Position numbers and translations under genes: made by a program. Below the pieces are notes generated by a model that searched no databases, had not been told where the DNA came from, and worked only from the letters and a program-made list of their open reading frames with translations. Positions 22,958-34,392 of a DNA stretch of 64,000 nt are shown one piece after another. Numbering within the stretch: position 1 is the stretch's first letter; each line of letters starts with the position of its first letter. This DNA comes from Chenopodium formosanum (Eukaryota > Streptophyta > Magnoliopsida > Caryophyllales > Amaranthaceae). The stretch covers positions 1,922,001-1,986,000 of the forward strand of contig CM044880.1 of the NCBI GenBank assembly GCA_024500155.1. The letters run 5' to 3'.

Positions 22958-23290
22958 TTAATGATTAAAGTTGTGTGCTAAACAACAACATAAATAATTA
23001 CGGACTACAACTTTTTAAAAACTGCAAATATGTATATTGAATATCCAGGATTATGTAATGCTTTCATACATTTCACTAAATACAAACTTTGTTTCAAACA
23101 AGTTTAAAAATACACCAATGATGGGACAACTAGAGCAAAAGAACAAGATGACGAACATAAAGAAGATTAAGGAGAGGAACTAATTAAGCTTATTAAACAT
23201 GAGTTTAATGCATAATGTCAAATATACCGTACTATTGTTTTGGTACAAAGAAAAATCGACTATAACTAATTAATGCAATTAATTCGTGAT

Positions 23291-23869
23291 TTAGTGAACA
23301 AGTGTAACATTATACCCAACAATGGCATCCCCGGTTTTAAAATCAACCCAGTATGTATGAGCCAGGGCATACCCACGGGCCATCCGGAAAAACCCGGTTC
23401 CTCCGACAACCGGCATCTCTCTCACCGGCTCCATGGCCGAGTTCCGGCCCATTATACTAATGGAACTCCCATTGTACTTGCCATCATTGAAGGTGTAACT
23501 CAGTGCCATCACTAGGCCCAATTCATCCTGGCAAGCTGATCCATAAAGACCTTGGGCCCGGCCCACAAGCTTCGACTTTGGGTCAGGTCCTACCGTTAGT
23601 GGGTCGTCAGCCATCATGACGACTCCAAAACCCGTGAGCGTCTGATTTTCTTGTTGTATGGGTTGAGCCACCTTAACCGCACTCGGAGACTTGCCACTAA
23701 GGGTGTCATGAAAATAAAATTGAAGAGTAGTTGTACGCTCCTTGCCTTCTTCAACCGTTTTAGCCCATTCGTCGGCCTGGGACGCCATGCTGGCCCAGGC
23801 CGTACTTGGGCTAACCACAAAGATTGTAAAGAGTACAAACTTCATCACTTGTAACATTAGCCTTGCCAT
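23291..23869 (-). CDS. Dirigent protein (DIR copy 2), intact
   Basis: 192-residue apoplastic dirigent protein. Members of this family bind phenoxy radicals (or act on related intermediates) and direct stereoselective coupling in lignan, neolignan or related pathways; the substrate cannot be told here. I chose ATG 23869 because the longer frame begins with TTG and has no earlier ATG. A signal peptide lies at about 1-26. Family motifs in order: FYFHD (51-55), ADDPLT (87-92), KLVGRAQGLYGSA (100-112), PVVGGTGFFRMARGY (153-167), AIVGYNVTLVH at the end. N-glycosylation sequons include NGSS (133) and NVT (187). Single exon, with a TATATAAA about 110 bp upstream. Close relative of frameshifted copy 1; the motif pattern suggests the DIR-b/d type. 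Confidence 0.93.
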   Translation of the reverse strand: MARLMLQVMKFVLFTIFVVSPSTAWASMASQADEWAKTVEEGKERTTTLQFYFHDTLSGKSPSAVKVAQPIQQENQTLTGFGVVMMADDPLTVGPDPKSKLVGRAQGLYGSACQDELGLVMALSYTFNDGKYNGSSISIMGRNSAMEPVREMPVVGGTGFFRMARGYALAHTYWVDFKTGDAIVGYNVTLVH

Positions 23870-23978
23870 TTCTTTAACCTTTGTGGTGACTAAAGAGGCA
23901 GCGAGACTAATCGCAATCGAAAATATGTGTACGTAAGTGTTAAGACACAAGTGAAAATAGAAGGAAGATTTGCGTACG

Positions 23979-23986
23979 TTTATATA
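23979..23986 (-). promoter_or_regulatory. TATA box of DIR copy 2
   Basis: TATATAAA on the minus strand, followed downstream by sequence conserved with copy 1 (GAAAATAGAAGGAAGAT in plus orientation). Copy 1 lacks about six bases here and has no equivalent TATATAAA. Confidence 0.65.
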
Positions 23987-24835
23987 AGAAGAGATTGTGA
24001 AGTCTCTAGAATATAATATGGCTAGAAAGTAAACTGAGGTGGGGGGGCTAAGTGATTAGTTTTCTAACTTGTTTGCTTGCTAATTAGGTGAGGTAGCAAA
24101 TGAAGTAGCAATGTTTGTCAAATATTGGAGGATTTTCTTGTTGGTAACACGACTAATACCTTTCTTGTTTCCTTTATATTAGTATGTAGAATAATAGAAG
24201 TAATAAAATTTAATGTCTAAGATGTAAAAACAAATATGGACCATTCCTTTCAAAAAGTTATAAAAGTGTTGAAGTCATACTTACTGTTCTTAGAAAATAA
24301 GAACACATTATGTCACCTCTTTTAAGTTTGTCTATCATGCTAAACGTGGAGTATTGCTCTCATAATTTTTGATGCTGACATAATTAGTTGATAAAATGAT
24401 ATTCATACTCAATTTTTGAGGTGAACTAATTGCCTTACAATTTATATACTCTTTTGTGATCATGTATAGACATTATAATTAAAAAATAATAATAATGAAA
24501 AAAATTGGGTATTTACGTAGAAGCTTCTATTCCATGAACGCAATATGCGCCAAAAGATATGGACGAGATCCAAAAAAATTGGTTCTTACTTAGCTAACTG
24601 GTGAACTGGTGGGGTTACCGTATATTTCTGTCTGTTCGTTTTATTGCTTTTTTTCTTGTTTAATTTCTATTTTTCACTTCTTTTTATGATAGTGCTAATT
24701 TTTTTTTTGCTGTTGATAATTTTGTTTACTCCTTTCAACTTTCTGGAAAATTGAATATATCTACTTACCAAATAGCTAGTCTTTAAAGAGTGATTTTCAA
24801 TATTTTAAACTGATAAGAGCTTGTTCTCATTGACT

Positions 24836-24962
24836 GAACTGAACCAAACTGAGCTGAATTGAACTAAATATTTTATAAGAGAAGAAAATTAGGAACTTAA
24901 CTGAACTGAACTGAATATTTTATAAGAGAAGGAAATTAGGAGCTGAACTGAACTGAACTGAA
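24836..24962. repeat. TGAAC-rich minisatellite
   Basis: Three copies of an ACTGAACTGAACTGA block, two of them followed by ATATTTTATAAGAGAAG and AAATTAGGA, at roughly 60-bp spacing. Confidence 0.75.
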
Positions 24963-25894
24963 AATAAACGTATAAGAACAGAAGTCATCTTATATTTGTC
25001 ATTTGATACTAAAAAAAATTAATACGGAGTACATCTTGATTAAGGAATTTTGATTCTAATGAATATTGTTACATACAAAGGTATAAATTTTAAAATACTT
25101 AATATACACTATTTTTCACAAATCGAAAAAATGTACTCCGTAATTAAATAGCTTAAACAAAAGCTGGATTATAAATTGATCAGTTGCGAATCTGATAACT
25201 CATGAGAATTGATGAAGGTGTAAATTTTTTATAAGAATTTAAGTAGTTATAGTAAAATTAATTAAGATCTAAAATTGAAACAAATTATTTATGTGTTTTT
25301 AAATATATACATACATACATACATGTGAGCTTATCAATCAAATATATATTTGATAGCGATAAAGTTGATCAGATTTGTATGTATCAATGTACAATCAAGT
25401 TATAGAAAATTTAAAATTAAACTTAATTCATGTCAAAAATAAAATAAAATAAATAAACGTGATATCGGTTATATTACGTTTATGAAATGTTGGCAAATGG
25501 TAATCGCATACATAGTCATCAATTCATCATTTAATTCGTTGTTATTCTTGCCCAAGCAAAGGGGGCAAAGAATTTCATGAGGAAAACCATAGTAAAAGTC
25601 TTCCAAACTTCCTTTAATTTGACTAATACACCTTTTCCATTTCATTATCATCAAAGTTTTCCATTGAATAGTAGATAGGTTGATACTAAAAATTTGAGCA
25701 CATACTTTGTAATATAGCAACACGAATATAATTTTTCTTAGCATAAACGGTCAAAGTAACTTATAAAAAGTCATAATGTATGAACTATTAGGATATTGTA
25801 GAAGAAGTAACTTATTATGTGAAGAATTTAAGTAGTTTGGTTACCTTGTTGAAAAGTGAAGCCTTTCCCATTTGATAGAGTATAAAACATATTC

Positions 25895-26100
25895 ATGGGC
25901 CTCGATCATCAGCTTAAGGTTTTGGTTGAGTTGGTCCACTAACATGATATCGGAGTCAGCGTGACATAAAGGTCACGGGTTCGAATCTCATCCACCCCTC
26001 CTTCAAAGTGGAATTAATTCGCCCCAGGCATGGATGGGCCTGTGTTGCATCCACATTTCAAAGGCCCTTAATGTTGAGTTGGTCCACTAACACTATTTCC
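25895..26100 (+). mobile_element. tRNA-related retroposon fragment (SINE-like)
   Basis: Contains ATGATATCGGAGTC (like the TGGTATCAGAGCC of initiator-Met-type sequences) and, 25-30 bp on, a B-box-like GGGTTCGAATCTC. GAGTTGGTCCACTAACA occurs at both ends of the block (about 25928 and 26071). This spacing fits a tRNA-derived SINE, but an old LTR edge with its primer-binding site is an alternative. Confidence 0.45.
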
Positions 26101-26789
26101 TTTTTGACCGTTAATGTTGAGTTGTAAATGACTGTGAATTTTCTCCAAACAACTTTGACTGATATGCCATATCATATGCCTTTCCGACCGTCTAGTTTGG
26201 GCTGTTATTTGATTCATGTGAATTTTCTTCATACATTGCCAGATATTAGGTCTTCCGTTTTTTAAAATTTCGTACTCTTTTTTTTTTTTTTTTCTTTCTT
26301 TGTATGTGTGGTGAAATTGTATTAATTTCTATAACACTATTCATCGTGTAACAATCTTTAACGTCCTTAATTTGTAATTTTAGTTGCAACATTTTAAATT
26401 TATATGAGTAGTCAATTATTTTGAGTAATTATTAATCTTATTTAAGTCGTATATATAAGAATGTTTCGTACGATTCCCTATGACGATTCATGTTAGTCAA
26501 TCTCAAATCATTTTGACACTAAAGTTTTGTTGTTGTTGTATAAGAATGTTGATAAACTCAAGGAAAAATTGTCAAGAACTACCTACTTAATAAGTCATTT
26601 TGTCAATAGCTACTCCCTTAAAATTTTTATCAAAAAAACTACCCACTAAATTTTAAAAGTTTGAGTAACACTACCCATTTTGGTTCTCAGACAACAAAAT
26701 CCGGCAAGTGTGGCCGAATTTTATTTTTTTTTTCTTCTAAAACTTAAGCCTAAACCTCGTATTAACAACTAGAGTTGTTAATTCAGGTA

Positions 26790-27690
26790 AACGGGTCAGG
26801 TAAGAGTGAGTTGGGTCAACTCGAGTTGGGTCAATTCAGATTAATTCCATAACCTATGCGGGTCGGGTTTGGGTTGGGTCATGCTTGAGTCGGGTTATAT
26901 CGAGTCATACTTCTTATCGGGTTTAGGTCGGATTTAGGTCGGGTTAATAACAGGTTGGATTACATTCGGGTCGGGTAAACAATAAGTCGAGTTTAATTTG
27001 GGTCATTCTCGGATTCAAGTCGGGTTATGTTCAAATTAATAATCTGCTAGTTACAATCAGGTCAGGTCATTTCCAAGTCAGGACATATTCGGGTTCAACT
27101 AACTATAAATAGATAATTGTCATTTTTATCAACCTAATTTTTCCTTTGAATAAAATATATATGGAAATATACTAAGGAAGTATAGTCTATAATTTAGGAA
27201 GATAATTATCTCCTTTGACCATACAACAAATATATACTATATTTAACTCTTAAATTTGAGGATGATGCTCCTTTATTTTGCTGGCCTGGACCGACTTGAT
27301 CTCCCAAGACAAAATGCTTTGATCAACAATAATAAGGTGGTCTAAATTACATTTAAGGTGATTTTAAATCGGGTCAGGAACCATTTGAGTTGAATTTAGG
27401 TCGGGTAAATAACAAGTTGTGTTAATTTCGAGTCGAGTTACTAACAGATCGGGTTGAATTTTAATTATGGGTTGGGTAAGTAATGTAAGATTTGAGTCGG
27501 GTCAATAACAAGTCGGGTTGAATTTGGGTCAGGTCAATAATACGTCGGGTTAATTTCGGGTCGGATTTGTAACAGGTTGGGCAAAATTTGGGTCGGGTTA
27601 GGAACGGATCGGGTTGAATTCAGGTCAGATTAGTAAAAAGTCAAGTTAAATTCGGGTTTTGACCTGTTAAAACGAGTTAAGGTTAATTTC
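26790..27690. repeat. Degenerate GGGTCGGGTT minisatellite
   Basis: Dozens of diverged copies of TCGGGTT / GGGTCGGGTT / AACAGGTCGGGTT, e.g. GGTCGGGTTAATAACAGGTT and TTCGGGTCGGATTTG. The array is interrupted at about 27110-27360 by AT-rich unique sequence. No open frame crosses it. Confidence 0.75.
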
Positions 27691-27739
27691 AATTCAAGTC
27701 GGGTATGGTGCAAGTTAATTAAATTGGCCATTGTAAGCC

Positions 27740-30700
27740 GATAAATCGATGCAAGTTGTAAACCAGTAAATTGGCCGTTTAAAAGCAAATTGAATGGTTC
27801 CACACACCCAATTGGACTCCCAGAGGGTATTAGAGACCATGGTAAATATTTTGGCAATTTTTATTTCCAGGCGAATAAAATCAATAAATTCCAAAACTGA
27901 AGGCTAATATCCACGCTTTTTGAGAAATTTTTAAGATTTCGGGACACGGTGTAGAAAATTCTTGAAATTCAATGGGATAAATCTCGGGGTCATATAATAC
28001 CGTTTGGAACCATATATCATCATTATTTGTTGTCATAAATGTTCGTGGTAGGCTTGAATTAATGAAATCGGTGCAAGTTGTAAACCAGTAAATTGGTCGA
28101 TTAAAGGCAAATTGGATGGTTCCACCCACCCAATTAGACTTCTGGAGGGTATGTATTAGAAATCATGGTAAACAATTCAGCAATTTTTATTTCCAGGCGA
28201 AAAGAAAAGCAAAAAATTTCAAAATTGATATGGACCCGGTGGCGAAGAGTTTTGAGACCCTATGGTATACATCATTGGGTCATGTAATGACGTTTGGAAC
28301 CATATATGACCATTAATTGATGTCATAAATGTCCCTGGTAGGCTTGTATTCATAAAATCGGTGCAAGTTGCGAATGAATAAATTGCTCGTTTTAAGACAA
28401 ATTGGATGGTTCCACCCACCCAATTGGACTCTCGGAGGGCATTAGAGACCATGTTAAATATCTCGACAATTTTTATTTTCAGGCGAAAAAAAGTCAAAAA
28501 ATTCCAAAATTGAAGGCTATCTACCCTTTTTGAGGAATTTTTGAGGTTACGGGGACCGGTGGCGAAAAGTGTTGAGACCCTAAGAGATACATTTTAGGGT
28601 CATATAATGCTGTTTGGAACCATATATGACCATTAAATGATCACATATATGTCCGTGGTAGGCTTGAGTTCACAAAATCGGTGCAAGTTGCGAATTGGTA
28701 AATTGATCGTTTTAAGGCAAATTGGATGATTCCACCCACCCAATTAGACTCCCCGAGGTATTAAGGACCATGGTAAACATCTCGGCAATTTTTATTTCAG
28801 GACAAAAAAGGGTCAAAAAATTCCAAAATTGAAGGCTAGTATCCACGCTTTTTAAGGGATTTATGAGGTTACGAAGCCCGATGGCGAAAAGTGTTGAGAC
28901 TCTAGAGAATACATCTTAGGGTCATATAATGTCGTTTGGAACCATATATGACAATTAAATGATGTCATAAATGTCCATGGTAGGCTTGAGTTCACAAAAT
29001 CGGTGCAAGTTGCGAATTGGTATATCAACTGTTTTAAGTCAAATTGGATGGTTCCACCCACCTAAATGGACTCCCGGATGATATTAGGGACCATGGTAAA
29101 CATCTCGACAATTTTTATTTCAATACAAAAAAAAGGTCAAAAAATTCCAAAATTGAAGGCTATTATCCACGCTTTTTGAGGGATTTTTGAGATTATAGGG
29201 CCCGGTGGCGAAAAGTGTTGAGACTCTAATACATCTTATGGTCATATAATGTCGTTTGAAACCATATATGACCATTATATGATGTTTTGAATGTCCATGG
29301 TAGGCTTAAATTCACAAAATCGGTGCAAGTTGCGAATTGGTAAATTGACTGTTTTAAGGCAAATTGGATGGTTCCACCCACCTAATTAGACTCCCGGATG
29401 GAATTAGGGACCATGGTAAACATCTCGTCAATTTTTATTTCAAAGCAAAAAAAGGTCAAAAAATTCCAAAATTGATGGGTATTATCCACGTTTCTTGAGG
29501 GATTTTTGAGGTTATGGGGCCCGGTGGTGAAAAATGTTGAGACTCTAGATAATACATTTTAGGGTCATATAATGTCGTTTGGAACCATATATGACAATTA
29601 AATGATGTCATAAATGTCCATGGTAGGCTTGAGTTCACAAATTCGGTGGAAGTTGTGAATTGGTAAATTGATTGTTTTAAGTCAAATTGGATTGTTCAAC
29701 CCACCTAATTGGACTCCCGAATGGTATTAGAGACCATGGTAAATATCTCGGCAATTTTTATTTCAAGAAAAAAAAATGGTCAAAAAAATCCAAAATTGAA
29801 GGTTATTATCCACGCTTTTTGAGAGATTTTTTAGATTATGGGGCCTGGTGGCGAAAAGTGTTGAGACTCTAGGGAATAAATCTAAGGGTCATATAATGTC
29901 GTTTGAAACCATATATGACCATTATATGATGTCTTAAATGTCCATGGTAGGCTTGAGTTCACAAAATCGATGCAAGTTGCGAGTTGGTAAATTGACTGTT
30001 TTAAGTCAAATTGGATGGTTCCACCCACCTAATTGGACTCCCGGATGGTATTAGGGACCATGGTAAACATCTCGGCAATTTTTATTTCAGGGCTAAATAA
30101 AGGTCAAAAAATTCCAAAATTGAAGGTTTTTATTAACTCATTTTGAGGGATTTTTGAGGTTATGGGGCCCGGCGGCGAAAGGTGTTGAGACTCTAGGGAA
30201 TATATCTTAAGGTCATATAATGTCGTTTGAAACCATATATGACCATTATATGATGACTTGAATGTCCATGGTAGGCTTGAATTTACTAAATCGCTGCAAG
30301 TTGCGAATTGGTAAATTGCCTGTTTTAAGTCAAATTGTATGGTTCCACCAACCTAATTGGACTCCCGGATGGTATTAGGGACCATGGTAAACATTTTGGC
30401 AATTTTTATTTCAGGACAAAAAAAGGTCAAAAAATTCCAAAATTGAAGGTTATTATCCACGCTTTTTGAGGAATTTTTGAAATTATGGGGCCCGGTGGCG
30501 AAAAGTGTTGAGACTCTAGGGAATAAATCTTAGGGTCATATAATGTCGTTTGAAACCATATATGACCATTATATGATGTTTGAATATCCATGGTAGGCTT
30601 GAGTTCAAAAAATCGGTGCAAGTTGCGAGTTGGTAAATTGACTGTTTTAAGGTAAATTGATGGTTCCACCCACCTAATTGGACTCCCGGATGGTATTAGG

Positions 30701-33063
30701 GACCATGGTAAACATCTCGGCAATTTTTATTTCAGGGCAAAAAAAGGTCAAAAAATTCCAAAATTGAAGGCTATTATCCACGCTTTTTGAAGGATTTTTG
30801 AGGTTATGGGGCCCGGTGGCGAAAAGTGTTGAAATTCTATGGAATACATCTTAAGGTCATATAATGTCGTTTGAAACCATATATGACCATTAAATGATGT
30901 CTTAAATGTCCATGGTAGGCTTGAGTTCACAAAATCGGTGGAGGTTGCGAATTGGTAAGTTGACTGTTTTAAGTAATTGGGAGGTTCCACCCACCTAATT
31001 GGACACCCGGATGGTATTAGGGACCATGGTAAACATTTCGGTAATTTTTATTTCAGGTTAAAAAAAGGTCTAAGAATTCCAAAATTGAAGTCTATTATCC
31101 ACGCTTTTGAGGGATTTTTGAGGTTACGGGGCACGGTGGCGAAAAGTGTTGAGACTCTAGGGAATACATCTTAGGGTCATATAATGTCGTTTGAAACCAT
31201 ATATGACAATTAAATGATGTATTAAATGTCCATGGTAGGCTTGAGTTCACAAAATCGGTGCAAGTTGCGAATTGGTAAATTGACTGTTTTAAGTCAAATT
31301 GGATGGTTCCACCCACCTAAATTGACTCCCGAATGGTATTAGGGACCATGGTAAACATCTCGGAAATTTTTTTTTCAGGTTAAAAAAAGGTCAATAAATT
31401 CCAAAGTTGAAGGCTATTATCCATGCTTTTTGAGAAATTTTGAAGATTTCAGGGCTCGGTGTAGAAAAGTATTAATATTTTAGGGGATACATCTCAGGGT
31501 CATATAATGACGTTTGGGACCATATATGATCATAATATGTTGTCATAAATATTCGTAGTAGGCTTGAAGTAATAAAATCGGTGCAATTTGTAAACCTGTA
31601 AATCGGCTCTTTAAAGGCAAATTAGATGGTTCCACCCACCCAATTGGACTTCCTGAGGGTATTCGGGGCCATGTTAAATATTTCGGCAATTTTTATTTTT
31701 TGGCGAAAAAAAGTCAAAATTCTCAAAATTGTAAGCTAATATCCATGCTTTTTGAGAAATTTTTGAGGATTCAAGGTCCAGTGTCGAAAAGTCTTGAAAT
31801 TTTAGGTGATAAATCTCGGGGTCGTTTAATGTCGTTTGGAACCATATATGATCATTATTTGTTGTCTTAAATGTTGTGGTAGATTTGAGTTAATGAAATC
31901 GGTGCAAGTTATAAACCGGTAAATAGGCTGTTTAAAGGCAAATTGGATGGTTGCACTCAACCATTTGGACTCCCGGAGAGAATTAGGGACCATGGTAAAC
32001 ATTTTGGCAATTTTTATTTCAGGGCGAAAAAAATCCAAAAATTCCAGAATTGAAGATTAATATCCACGTTTTTTGAGAAATTATGGAGGTTTCTGGGCCC
32101 GTTGTCGAAAAGACTTAAGATTTCAGGGGATACATCTCGGGGTCATATAATGTCATTTGGAACCATATATGATCATTATATGTTTTCATAAATATTCGTG
32201 TTAGGCTTGACTTAATGAAATTGGTGCAAGTTTTAAATCAGTAAATTGGTCGTTTAAAGATAAATTGGATGGTTCCACCTACCCAATTGGACTCCGGGAG
32301 GGTATTATGGATCATGGTAAACATTTGGGCAATTTTAATTTATGGGCGAAAAAAAGTCAAAAAGTTCAAAAATAGAAGGCTAATATCCACGCTTTTTTTA
32401 GAAATTTAGAGTCTTCGGGGCCCAGTGTCTAAAAGTCTTGGAAGTTTAGGGAATACATCTCGGGGTCATTTATTGTCGTTTGGAACCATATATGATCATT
32501 ATTTGTTGTCATAAATGTTCGTGGTAGGCTTGACTTAATGAAATCGGTACAAGTTGTAAACCGGTAAATTGGCCGTTGAAAGGCAAATTGGATGGTTCCA
32601 CCCACCCAATTGGACTCTTAGAGGGTATTAGTGACCATGGTAAATATTTCGGCAATTTTTATTTTCGGGCCAAAAAAAGTCAAAAAAATTCCAAAAATGA
32701 AGGATAATATCACGCTTTTTGAGAAATTTTTGAGGTTTCAAGGCCAGGTGTAGGAAAGACTTGAAATTTTAGTAGATACATCTTGGGGTCATATAATGTC
32801 GTTTGGAACCATATATGATCATTATATGTTGTCATAAATGTTCGTGGTAGGCTTGAATTATTGAAATCGGTACAAGGTTTAAATCGATAAATTAGCCGTT
32901 TAAAGGCAAATTGGATGGTTCCACCCACCCAATTGGACTCTCGGAGGGTATTAGGGACCATGGTAAAAATTTCGGCAATTTTTATTTCCGGGCGAAAAAA
33001 GTCAAAAAATTCCAAAATTGAAGGCTAATATCTACATTTTTTGAGAAATTTTGGAGGTTCCGG
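27740..33063. repeat. Tandem array: 17 units of about 322 bp
   Basis: The anchor ACCATGGTAAA (or a one- or two-base variant) recurs with its CAT at 27838, 28164, 28450, 28769, 29092, 29412, 29735, 30059, 30383, 30704, 31025, 31347, 31670, 31991, 32313, 32636 and 32959. Spacing is 319-326 bp except one 286-bp unit. Each unit also has GGATGGTTCCACCCACC, CAATTTTTATTTC, AATTCCAAAATTGAAGGCT, TATCCACGCTTTTTGAG, GAACCATATATGA and GGTAGGCTTGA. A period of 322 is not a multiple of three, so the 60-100-codon frames found in single units do not run through. The array lies wholly inside the long-TIR element. Confidence 0.96.
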
Positions 33064-33278
33064 AATAACAACCAACCCAATCTCCTTTATAATGATTCAC
33101 CCTAGAAACACAAAATTTTCAATATTTCCCCAATTAAAGAGGGTGAAAGTATATGTGATATTAATTAAGAAATATGTAATGTTTCTAAATTGATGTTTAA
33201 TTCACTTGTTTTGGCTTCTTAATTGAGTGATTCACCATTTCGTGTTTAGACTTCGGAACAAAAAACAAAAGTGAACCC
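33064..33278. other. Unique segment of the long-TIR element
   Basis: About 215 bp between the last array unit and the right TIR, AT-rich, no ORF. It contains GATTCACCCTAGAAACACAA and, about 150 bp on, GAGTGATTCACCATTTCGTG; nothing else is recognised. Confidence 0.5.
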
Positions 33279-33515
33279 CACTCGCCGGATTTTGTTGCCG
33301 TAAAATCAAAATGGGTTGTGCTAGTCAAAATTTTAAAGTTAATGGACAGTTATTTTGATAAAAATTTTAAGCGAGTAGTTGTTGACAAAATAACTTATTA
33401 GGCAGGTAGTTTATGACAATTTTTCCTAAAACCAATTTATATATTGAGATGAATCTAAAATAATTTTTTATGATTATAATATATTTTTTTTCTATAAATA
33501 CTGGTATGAATTAAT

Positions 33516-33775
33516 TGGGCCAAAACAGATTCATATGGCAACGAACACAAAACTGTGTTACAAGTGTACTTCCATGATAGTGATCTCCTCAAACCTCAAC
33601 CATTGACTGTCTAGTGCAACTCGTAGACACTATGGGATATACATTATGGGCTCAGACACAGAACTTAAGCTCATCATACAGGCCTAAGTTTTATTGGATT
33701 TTTCATATTGGGCCAGGACTCGATATAGAATCCGGATGGCCCGTGGATATGAACTGGCCCAACATTCACTCTTAA
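33516..33775 (+). pseudogene. Degraded dirigent gene in opposite orientation
   Basis: From 33516 the plus strand reads WAKTDSYGNEHKTVLQVYFH then DSD, matching the dirigent N-terminal core (compare YGHERKTVLQFYFHD in copy 4). After a stop and about 100 bp of scrambled sequence, 33735-33770 reads IRMARGYELAQHS, the FRMARGYAIAQ block. The middle of the domain (DDPLT, GRAQG, VVGGTG) is missing. It sits about 90 bp outside the long-TIR element, and it is the only dirigent locus on the plus strand. Confidence 0.78.
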
Positions 33776-34392
33776 AGCCAAGTGTTCAAAATTCACAAAT
33801 TAAATTGCACGATTATTTCTATAATAATTACTCCCTATCTTCAAATTATAAGAGTACTCAGAATTGTACCCTAATAAGTAATAATCTCAACACCCAGAAC
33901 TGATATCCGAATCCAGATTAGCTTAAAGGGTGAAACGAATGAAACACCGAAAAAGTAATCTCACAAAAACTTGAACATATGGCATGTTTTTTCTCATAAA
34001 TATTAATAATCTTTTGAACAAAGTCTGTATAACGTGTCGTCACTAATTCACCAATGAAGAAAATTATTTAATTAGCAATAACCTTGTTAAGACAAATGTG
34101 ATTTATACTAGATTTAAAGTTACACATTGGTCTTTAAGTAATTTATACAATACTCATCAGCATATTTTATTTCATTTTTATAAGGGAGATTGTTAAAACG
34201 TCACATTTGCTTTGCTTTACTTTACTAAAGAGCCGCCTTACTTGAGTTTTGACCAACTTTTCCTTCCCATTGTTCACCAATCACCACCTATCTGTCCTTC
34301 CCTATTGTCAACTATCTACCACATGAATTACATGATTCAAACATAAAATAAATCATACATCAATATGAAACCTAACCCTTGTAATTAATGTT
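33776..34392. other. Spacer between two dirigent loci
   Basis: No gene recognised; the right end should contain the 3' UTR of DIR copy 3. Confidence 0.5.

Larger units (their letters stand above)
24000..26561. other. Spacer upstream of DIR copy 2
   Basis: No gene recognised apart from the listed repeats. A frame at 25469-25744 has no familiar motif. A TACA microsatellite lies at about 25307-25325. Confidence 0.45.
26562..33426. mobile_element. Long-TIR (Mutator-like) element carrying a satellite array
   Basis: Inverted ends at 26562-26710 and 33279-33426 (about 149 bp). Both read inward as GGAAAAATTGTCA, then ACTACCT, AATAAGT, TTTTGTCAA, TTAAAATTTTTATCAAAA, AACAAAATCCGGC and AGTG. The flanks are TAAACTCAA (26553-26561) and TAAAACCAA (33427-33435), a 9-bp match with two differences. 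Long TIRs with 9-bp duplications are typical of Mutator-like elements. I find no transposase. The 6865-bp interior holds a GGGTCGGGTT minisatellite, a 17-unit array of about 322 bp, and about 215 bp of unique DNA before the right end. Divergence of TIRs and flanks suggests an old insertion. Confidence 0.75.

Noticed and set aside
25895..26100. Functional tRNA gene at the GGGTTCGAATCTC box
   Set aside because: No cloverleaf can be drawn: acceptor and anticodon stems do not pair, so it fits a tRNA-derived retroposon better.
27881..33015. Series of similar 60-100-codon minus-strand frames (WFQTTLYDPKMY type)
   Set aside because: They recur because the 322-bp unit is repeated. The period is not divisible by three, the frames start and stop differently in each unit, and I recognise no domain.
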